DNA from: Turritopsis dohrnii
Lineage: Eukaryota; Cnidaria; Hydrozoa; Anthoathecata; Oceaniidae
Reading direction: 5' to 3'
DNA: 64,000 nt
Assembly: GCA_027922465.2 (NCBI GenBank)
Contig: BQMF02000616.1
Location: 62,001-126,000 of the forward strand
Under the pieces are notes generated by a model, which was not told the DNA's origin, ran no database searches, and saw nothing but the letters and a program-made list of their open reading frames with translations. The position numbers and the translations under genes were made by a program. Below, piece after piece: positions 56,630 through 64,000 of the stretch; position 1 is the stretch's first letter, and each line of letters starts with the position of its first letter.

Positions 56630-58852
56630 CAACCTCGAACCCAGGGTCTCTTGCCTTTTCGATATACGGATGGCGACAAAGAAGACCCTGGCGAACGCTA
56701 CTGAATTAATGAATTCTATTGGCTGAAAATATTACAAGACCGCAGGATTTTCGAGCAAAAAGAAGAAATCATCCGAGTTACTACTGAGGAAGATAAGAAT
56801 TAGAGTCTGAAAATTTAATCATTCAAAATAACATTATTTCAGCTATCATTTCATTTCACAAAGCACTAGTATGGTAGCATTATGTATTTACAATGAGAAA
56901 GGCTAACAACAAAAAGTTCTTAAAATAATCAGCAAGTGAACAAGATCAATTTTCATGCTCTTTTGACTGATAAAACAACAGAATAGTAATGAATTATGGT
57001 AGTCTTTTTTAGAAGAATATAGTTTCTAAGAACTTCAATTGTAGGCTCACACACATGTGCTAAAATTTAAGAGCATATTCAGAGATATGAGGATGAGCAT
57101 CTTCAATCATTTCTGGGAGGAAAAAAAGAATTTTTTTGACACAATTTTTGAATATTATCAACAGTAAAACTACAGAAATCACAAATACATGCAAATACAT
57201 AGCTGAAACATTATTTGTTGATCACAGATTGACCTATATTTCCATATCTAAATATCATAGAATCATGAAATTTATGTAGCTAATTTCCATTCACTCAGAA
57301 TATAAATCACAACGTTTCTGAAGCAAAATTGTTCAATATGTGGGTTTAAACAAAGCGTTGCAATCCAGAAATGGAATCAAAAACTAAAACAAGCATGTGT
57401 ACATACATAGAATGAAAATGTAATCTAATTTTTACTTTACGGTATATGACAATTTTTAGGATTTTCATAACAAGGTATACATTGACTTAATAATTCTATA
57501 TCTTAAGCTGTATATCGTTTAGCAAAATACATAACAGGATAAAGGTAAACTTTACATAATTTTTAAGTATACTAATAAGTATATATTAACACTTGAGAAA
57601 GACTTCATAGGTTAAAGAAGAGTGAACATTTTATAAGTTGTGTTTTTCTGTCTTCATTTGTGACAGACGTATACTCAATAATACTTAGGACACTTACAAG
57701 AAGAAGTTATAGAGCTTTTTCGAAATACACGCTTTTTTTTATATAAGAACAATTTTATAAGAACACGAGCCTCAGATTTGGCCAAAAAATAAGAACAAAA
57801 TAAGAACAACCCGAGGCTCCAATCATTGAATTTTCTTGGAAAATAAGAACACTGGTAAATGGTTTAGAAGTTTATTGGTTATTTTTCACCTCCAATAAAT
57901 GGGCGAATGGGTCATTATCGAACAGCAACTATACTTTTTACCAGTTGTTTTTAAAAAATATTTATATTTTACTGGAAGTTCCATAAATAAGAAGAACAAA
58001 ATGAGGCTGAAATTTGAAACTGTGTTCTTAAATCAAAGAACAAAATAAGAACAATTCAGGCTAAAAAAGGCTCCCAAAAATAAGAATAGCCAGCCTCAGG
58101 ACAGATTTTACTGGTTCTTATAAAAAGAAGCGTGTATATAGACATACATCTATGTCATCCAATGAACTTAGCAAATTTTGATATAAATAACAATGTTGAA
58201 TCATTTAATATATTTGAATAAGTTCTTCATCCCAAATATTATTTAATGAGAATCTTCTCTCACCACTGCACTGTTGCTTATCTTCATAGTTTGTTTTTAC
58301 TTCTTGTGTGCCTTTATTGGTTATTTATAGTTTCTTTTGTGGAAGATTGAACCTCAATACACTCAAGTTTTAATTTTCTGTTCATTTTTTTACTTTTGTC
58401 CACTCTATACATGGTTTCTGTGTGTCTCCAAAATATAAACACCACAGCTCGTTACAAAGATAAAATCCACACAACACCACACGAATTTTGCAATCTCCCT
58501 TTTATCATTCAAGATTTTCGAATGTAATAACCTTGATAAGGAATAAAATCTTTATCAAATCAGAAACACCGTCTTTCCAGAATGCTGTTGAAGTCTTGGA
58601 AATATGTAAACAACTTTAAAGTTTTGCAGAAAGGAGCTCGAGTGAACTCGACGAATTATATTTGGTCTCTATATTGGTTGTAATGTGACTATGTAAAAAA
58701 CTGAATGCACGAGACAAAATTTCTTCGGCACACCTCTTATAAATATTACACAGATTTTGTGTAGTTTTCATGTCACGTGACCAGCGTTCGCCAGGGTCTT
58801 CTTTGCCGCCATCCGTATATCGAAAAGGCAAGAGACCCTGGGTTCGAGGTTG
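56630..58852. mobile_element. Non-autonomous MULE-like element, 2.2 kb
   Basis: About 70-bp inverted ends starting CAACCTCGAACCCAGGGTCT, differing by one base between arms, flanked by the 9-bp duplication GGCATGAAC (56,621-56,629; 58,853-58,861). No transposase inside; the interior is AT-rich and contains a nested MITE. The 9-bp duplication fits the MULE group. End sequences resemble the 76-bp MITE at 24,662. Confidence 0.85.
57728..58134. mobile_element. MITE-D, nested in the 2.2-kb element
   Basis: 407 bp with inverted ends CACGCTTTTTTTTATATAAG / complement, flanked by TA dinucleotides (57,726-57,727; 58,135-58,136), as in Tc1/mariner-type MITEs. Inside, agaacaaaataagaaca and ctcagatttggcc words repeat. 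Partial relatives are at 26.0 and 49.5 kb. Confidence 0.7.
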
Positions 58853-58929
58853 GGCATGAACCAATGCAGGAAAAGAGTCAGAGGCAAATAAAGAACTATT
58901 TTATTAATATCTACAATTTAACAAAGAAA

Positions 58930-59297
58930 CAATTTAAACTAGCATGTAGCTTTAGCTAAAAATGCCCCCGCGCTCAAGCATTCCAATTCAATTTATACAG
59001 ACAGCAAGCTATACATTAACAGCGGAAACGAAAACAAGTTTTTGGCCGAAAAAAAATGTTTGGGTTGATTTGGGAACTGATATGAGGCAAAGTTATAAGC
59101 TTAAATATTTCGACAAAATCAGTTTTTGGCATTTCAAAACCAACTTGCAATATGCAAACCAAATAGATCTACACTTAAACAGATGAAAATATGCACAAAA
59201 CTTTGTTACTTTTTGTTATCTCTTACGTCTCAGTTACACTGATGCTAATATGCCTTTCAAAAAGTGTAAATCAGGCTTAACAAGTAATATTAGAAAG
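58930..59297 (+). repeat. Repeat C copy
   Basis: Inverted counterpart of 51,590-51,810. Its right edge is interrupted by a Helitron-B terminus at 59,300. Confidence 0.65.
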
Positions 59298-59299
59298 TA

Positions 59300-59395
59300 C
59301 TAGCCGCCCAGGCGGCGTCGCTCGCCACCCATGTTCAGTATGCGTCCAGTTCACGAAAAATTAAATTAAGGAATTGGCTCCAAAAACTGATAAAA
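59300..59395 (-). mobile_element. Helitron-B 3'-end fragment
   Basis: Starts with the hairpin end (ctagccgcccaggcggcg on +), preceded by A, and quickly leaves the family consensus into a variant also seen at 56.51 kb (ttcacgaaaaataaaactaa type). The remainder to 60,436 is AT-rich spacer with no gene seen, apart from a diverged repeat near 59,415-59,455. Confidence 0.6.
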
Positions 59396-60436
59396 AATGT
59401 ATGGGATGGTTTTAACTCAGGTAAAAATTGTGTACGGGTTTTAATTTCGGAAATGTTGACTATAAGGGTGAGCAAAAAATGTCATAGAATGTTCAGCAGA
59501 AACATAAATTCTCATGAAAAGGTGTTGACAATACTACAAAGATCGCATAAACAAATAAATAAATAAACCAAATAAAGGTTATCTTTAATCACTTTTGCAA
59601 AAGTGTATATCGACTTCGTTAACCGTCTTCCAATGCGTTTTTTGGTTTAGTCCATTTATTCTTGGAAATAATAATTCTCGGTGAATAGCGAGTGCATTGC
59701 ATCTACGTACGCATGCAGTTGGAATTATCGGATCTTCCGAAAAGTGAATTTTTAAAAATTGATGACATATCATTCGTAAGAGAAACCAAAGAATCTAAAA
59801 AAATAAATAAATAAAGTTAATGTTAAATTTAAAATCGGAAATGTGCAGCTGACAATATATCTTCGAACTAAACTTTCATTCACAATTACCTTGACAATGC
59901 TATCTAGACTATAGTAGATACGGTTATCCATAGGATACTGTCCCATGAACTACCAACTACCAACACCAAGTTGACCTCAATACTATACTATAAATCTAAA
60001 GAATCTGAATAAATATAAGTTAAAGATAATGAATTAAGTTAATCAATTTTGTTAGTTAGGAAAGAAGATGTGATTTATTTATTAACAGTTCGCTTTGTTA
60101 TTAATAAACACCTGCTCGTTCCCAGCCAATTTCTCAATTGTTCTATTTCTGCTGACATCAGCATATTCCATTCATTATCATTAACACAGAGACAATAACC
60201 TCTTTATCCTCAATAAACTAAATGAACTAACTTTAAGGAATAGTAATCTCTCAAACTGACAAAGAAGTTTTCTCTTAAACCATAACCTGTAATGTCATTT
60301 CACAAAACACAGTGAAATAAAGATCAAAGGAAGTATGTAACAACTTTTATTCCAACTCTACCTAAACTCTCATTTAGATAACAACAGATTTCTTATAGAA
60401 TAAGATTCGCAAGTGATTTGTACGGTGGCCCACAAG

Positions 60437-60590
60437 TGTCACGGCAAAACATTTTCTCACGGCAAAACTTTCTTTTCTCACGGCAAAACATACTTTTCCA
60501 CGGCAAAACTTTCTTTTCTCACGGCAAAACTTTCTTTTCTCACGGCAAAACATACTTTTCCACGGCAAAACATTTTTCGCGACAAAACCG
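60437..60590 (+). repeat. Minisatellite directly upstream of the integrase gene
   Basis: Seven to nine tandem units of about 20-24 bp with the core cacggcaaaac, alternating with tttcttttct or atacttttc. It ends 17-30 bp before the integrase start codon. It could be a subterminal transposase-binding array or the promoter region; neither is shown. Confidence 0.85.
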
Positions 60591-60606
60591 AAAACCCTAA
60601 AGACGC

Positions 60607-61821
60607 ATGTCTGTTGCGAATCGTATTAATGGTGCAGTTATGGAAGCTGATAACGATAACAATGACTTTCCCCATGAACCTGACGATGATACAGACGAAG
60701 AAGAATTATTGAGATGTTATTTCGATCTTGGATACACTTACGTGGAAATCCTTGCTTTTTTAAAAACATACCATCACATCGAAGTTAGTTTGAGTACCTT
60801 AAAGAGAAAAATAAAAAGATTGGGTTTGCAACGTCGAAACCCAGATTACAATATGAACGAATTGCGGAATAGAGTGCGAAGTATGTTAGATGGTCCATCA
60901 AATCTTCTTGGTTATAGAAGCGTTTGGCACACACTACAAAGAAATGGTTATCGAGTACCTAGGGTTGCTGTAGCTCAAGTTTTAAGAGAGTTAGATCCTG
61001 AAGGCGTAGCAAATAGGGCGAGAAATCGATTGAAAAGGCGAGAATATCAAAATATCGGACCGGGATATTCATGGCATTGTGATGGCTACGATAAGTTAAA
61101 ACCTTTTGGCTTTCCCATACACGGTTGTATTGACGGATATAGCAGGAAAATATTGTGGCTTCATGTCACACGTTCAAACAATTTCCCTAGCAATATAGCA
61201 GCGTATTTTCTTGAGGCAGTCCAACAATTTGGAGGTTGCCCTGTTGATTTAATTACTGACAGCGGAACTGAAAATGGAATGATGGCAGGAATACAGGCCT
61301 TCTTTAGAGATGACCCTGGCAGTCACCATTATGTTCCCTCTCCTCGAAATCAACGGATAGAGGGTTGGTGGTCATATTTTCGTAAGTCTCATGCTTCATG
61401 GTGGATAGATTTTTTTAAAGATTTGTGCAGTCAAAGAATTGTAAATTTAGAAAATCCGGTACATACAGAAAGTCTTTGGTTTTGTTTTAGCAGTTTGCTG
61501 CAAGCTCAATTAGATGACTTAAAAGTACATTGGAACACTCACTATATTCGCGGTTCGAGATATGATACTGTAAGAGGAAGACCAGATTCTCTTTTTTATT
61601 TGCCTGCACTTCATGGAGGCACACCGGACCTCTTGTTAGCAGTCCCTGAAAACGAAATTGAATATGCAAAAGCACATCTCGTAGACTCTCATGATGATAA
61701 CATATATGAAGAATATTTTCAGTATGTTGTAACTAACACGAATGCTCATATGCCCAGTAATTGGAGAGAGGCTCTAGCTCTTTTCAACCACCTTGTAAGC
61801 ATCTCACTATCAGAAATGTGA
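60607..61821 (+). CDS. IS3-like (IS3EU-type) integrase/transposase
   Basis: An uninterrupted frame of 404 residues. An acidic N-terminus precedes a helix-turn-helix (residues about 45-80, STLKRKIKRLGLQRR), a second HTH-like part typical of IS3 OrfB (LLGYRSVWHTLQRNGYRV), and an integrase core: first D in WHCDGYDKLKPF (about residue 157), second D in LITDSGTENG, E in NQRIEGWWSYFRK. Similar proteins are repetitive in fish and invertebrate genomes and have been grouped with IS3-like eukaryotic transposons. The start follows a minisatellite by 17 bp. All three catalytic residues are present, so it may be active. It faces the HECT gene 470 bp downstream. Superfamily naming is from memory of the family. 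Confidence 0.8.
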   Translation: MSVANRINGAVMEADNDNNDFPHEPDDDTDEEELLRCYFDLGYTYVEILAFLKTYHHIEVSLSTLKRKIKRLGLQRRNPDYNMNELRNRVRSMLDGPSNLLGYRSVWHTLQRNGYRVPRVAVAQVLRELDPEGVANRARNRLKRREYQNIGPGYSWHCDGYDKLKPFGFPIHGCIDGYSRKILWLHVTRSNNFPSNIAAYFLEAVQQFGGCPVDLITDSGTENGMMAGIQAFFRDDPGSHHYVPSPRNQRIEGWWSYFRKSHASWWIDFFKDLCSQRIVNLENPVHTESLWFCFSSLLQAQLDDLKVHWNTHYIRGSRYDTVRGRPDSLFYLPALHGGTPDLLLAVPENEIEYAKAHLVDSHDDNIYEEYFQYVVTNTNAHMPSNWREALALFNHLVSISLSEM

Positions 61822-62289
61822 TGTATGTACTTGGAAACTACGTTCAGCGACAGAGTTCATGGTTTGTATTGCAAAATGTATTTGGATGTAGACACATAAA
61901 AACAATTTTAAAACAAACTTTCTAATATGTATTTTCATATATTTTTATAATCAGGTTCTTATGTTCAGGTTCAGGTTCAATATTCCAAATGTTACGGTGA
62001 CAAAGAACTATCCAGATAAAAACATAACAAGGCTTTGAAGAGTAAGATATAGTAAGATATATAACAGAAGAATACATAGAAACTCAATGTTGCACAATGA
62101 GTCGCACTATTTAACAGGAAACAGTCATTATTTTGGCACTAATCTTGACTATGCAAGTATAGATATATTTCCTTTATCTCAAAAAAGTGAACAAAATCTA
62201 AACAACAAAGAGAAAAACAAAACATTATGAAGATCAAGCAAAAATAACAAACAAAATAGAAATTAATACAATGTAAGACCCAAAGAATG
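61822..62289. other. Intergenic spacer between convergent genes
   Basis: 468 bp of AT-rich sequence holding the 3' ends of the integrase and HECT genes. The words ggttcaggttca occur near 61,965. No terminal repeat recognised. Confidence 0.5.
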
Positions 62290-63980
62290 CTAATGTCTAC
62301 CAAATGCATAGCCTTTGCAATATGCAAGGATAAATACTTCCTTAAATTTCTCTTCAGTGTCCATGTGTGCTACAGGGAAAATTATCTCCATACTGCATGC
62401 CCGAACAATAGGAAAACAGATGGTGTGGTTAGGACTCCTTTGGAGGCAATCATGATCAAATTTCACAGTTACCGAAAGGTCTTCAGCATAATGTTGTTGT
62501 CCAGTTAGCCAACCCAAAATCCCTTTAACTGTCATTTCAGGTGTCATCTCAGTGTCCTCAGGTTTCTCATCATCATCCCACGTAAGCTGAGTTTCTAAGC
62601 CTGAACACTCACTACTTTCAAAGCTTATTAGTGTGTCTTGAAAGGAATCAATCAACTTCTCTTCAATAACTCTTTTAGACGAACCTTTTTCTGAATATTT
62701 AACAGATAGAATTGAAAATAAATAATTTGAATCTACTTTTGGATCTTGCTTCTTTACAAAGAAATCCCGACAGTAACCAGGGTAGGTAGATATCAGATCA
62801 GCAAGGCCAAGTAATTCTAGGCCTTTTAAGAACTCTTTCATGCACACACTTCTTTTGCCAACAAAGCTCACTTTCAGAGACTCAACAATTTGATCTACAT
62901 GATCGCTATCAATTTTGCCAGTGTAGTCATTATCAAGAATCAGTGTAGAATATCCAACACAGTCCTCTTTTACACAATCAAGTACTTCAAGTTCATTAGA
63001 TGAAAGATCTGAATTTGTGACACTTAACAGATCTGTTTCTTTATATAGCATTTTGTAAGCACATTCATCCAAAAAACTGGGCAATCTTCCTCCTAATGCT
63101 ATCGAAAGTGTCCATTTCGCAATTTCAGTGTAGAATAGATGGGTATACCATTGCTAAACAGGTCATTTCCAATTAATCCGATTACTGTAGTCAAAAATTC
63201 TTTTGTTAATGCTCCCTGATCTACACCCATTTCTCCCTGGTATTTTACTGTAAGACTGAATTTTGGTGATATACTTTTTGCAGTGTTTTGCCAAATACGA
63301 AAGATTCTGTTTAAATCGGCACCTCTTCGAACTGAGATAAAAAACTGATCCGATTTGTCAATTTGCTCATTTAACAAAAACACAATATCTTTTGTAGAAT
63401 TTATATTTGATGTATTGCTTTCCACTGGCAAGTTAGTAATGACAGGGTGATTACATTCTACCAAATTAGAAGCTGCCGATGAACTAATAAATGGATTTAT
63501 AGGTTGTACTGAGTTAGAGGCTGCAGGTGAACTGATGGATGTTGGAGCTGAAGGTGTAAGTTCAAAAATATCATTTGGCAATTCTGGAAATAATTGATCA
63601 TCAAAGTTATAAATATTGTCTACACTTTCATCACTGTCACCTGCTGTCACTGCCATGTTTGCTATCTTCATATCTGATCGAGAACATAAGTAAAGAACTA
63701 TTCGTTTAAAATCTTTACCCAGAGCTTTCTTGTATAAGTTTAATTTGAATGGCTCAGTTGTGGATCCAGGCATATTATTAGCAACTCTTCCATCATCAAA
63801 CATAATAACATATTCTTCACTAGAATCAAAGTTTCCATCAAAAGCCGACCATTTCTGCAATGCTCTATCAAGTATTTCACTATATGTTGCATTTTTTGAA
63901 ACATTTACTGGCAGTCTTTTCCCCCATTTAGTTTTTAAAATACCATCAGCCATTCGTTTTATACCAATTTGTATAATCAC
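62290..63980 (-). pseudogene. HECT-domain ubiquitin ligase-like gene (G2E3-type)
   Basis: Two frames, 63,980-63,099 and 63,084-62,290. The first opens with a region around VIMFDDGRVANNMPGS, has a Ser/Pro-rich linker, then ISVRRGADLNRIFRIWQ and VKYQGEMGVDQGALTKEFL, the start of a HECT N-lobe. The second continues IALGGRLPSFLDE in a different frame and ends in a C-lobe with CFPIVRACSMEIIFPVAH (candidate catalytic Cys at residue 230 of this segment) and a FGRH terminus. HECT enzymes accept ubiquitin on that cysteine. The frame break near 63,100 may be a deletion, or a missed intron. Genes of this G2E3-like type commonly multiply with integrase-type repeats. The upstream end may extend past the window. 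Confidence 0.75.
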
Positions 63981-64000
63981 ATCTACACTTTCGTTTTTTT

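Noticed and set aside
60374..60712. Several frames with repeated SRQNF/HGKTF units near 60.5 kb
   Set aside because: Translations of the 20-24 bp minisatellite; only the integrase frame from 60,607 has domain support.

Overview
This is a eukaryotic (metazoan) window that is AT-rich and built almost entirely of mobile DNA. The genes carry GT-AG introns (one GC-AG), use the standard code, and belong to families typical of invertebrates: BEL/Pao retroelement, Kolobok-type THAP transposase, RAG1-like transposase, CR1/L2-like LINE, Helitron and Helentron repeats, foldback/MULE elements, and an IS3-like eukaryotic integrase next to a HECT-ligase gene. The mix of RAG1-like, P2X7-ballast and Kolobok sequences would fit a cnidarian, but the phylum is an inference. 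No ordinary single-copy host gene is recognisable.

Layout. 1-6,800: a Helitron-like repeat interrupted by a 6.1-kb foldback element (374-6,522; 9-bp target duplication) whose core holds head-to-tail Helentron-like repeats, three tRNA-Asn-like sequences and a LINE tail. 7.0-11.7 kb: an intron-containing RAG1-like gene on the minus strand, keeping the RAG1 N-terminal zinc modules, RING, and the three catalytic acidic motifs, but interrupted by a SINE. 12.97-17.45 kb: a complete Kolobok-type transposon (TTAA target, terminal inverted repeats) with a decayed THAP transposase on + and an apparently intact two-exon P2X7-ballast-domain gene on -. 18.76-30.05 kb: a BEL/Pao retrotransposon with nearly identical 126-bp LTRs and a 5-bp target duplication. 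Its pol gene is split by a foldback MULE (21,765-27,122; 10-bp target duplication) carrying an intact three-exon transposase gene. 30.0-35.0 kb: non-autonomous repeats and a Tigger/pogo remnant. 35.0-40.6 kb: a second, decayed RAG1-like gene on +, split by a tandem Helitron pair that inserted exactly between A and T inside an exon; one of those Helitrons is itself split by a Helentron. 41-50 kb: tandem repeats, a SINE with a 28-bp perfect palindrome, more Helentron and Helitron copies. 50-59.4 kb: inverted-repeat elements, a cysteine-rich gene remnant, a 5'-truncated LINE, and a 2.2-kb non-autonomous element. 60.4-64 kb: an intact IS3-like integrase gene facing a HECT-ligase gene that reaches toward the window edge.

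How the parts relate. The nesting gives a relative chronology: the RAG1-like genes are oldest; Helitrons, a SINE and a Helentron landed in them; the BEL element was young when hit by the MULE. Non-autonomous parts appear to depend on partners visible here or elsewhere: the SINE at 10.6 kb shares its 3' tail with the LINE at 52.9-55.8 kb, and the Helitrons and Helentrons contain no Rep/helicase. All exon joins are read by eye from splice signals and reading-frame continuity, not from transcripts.
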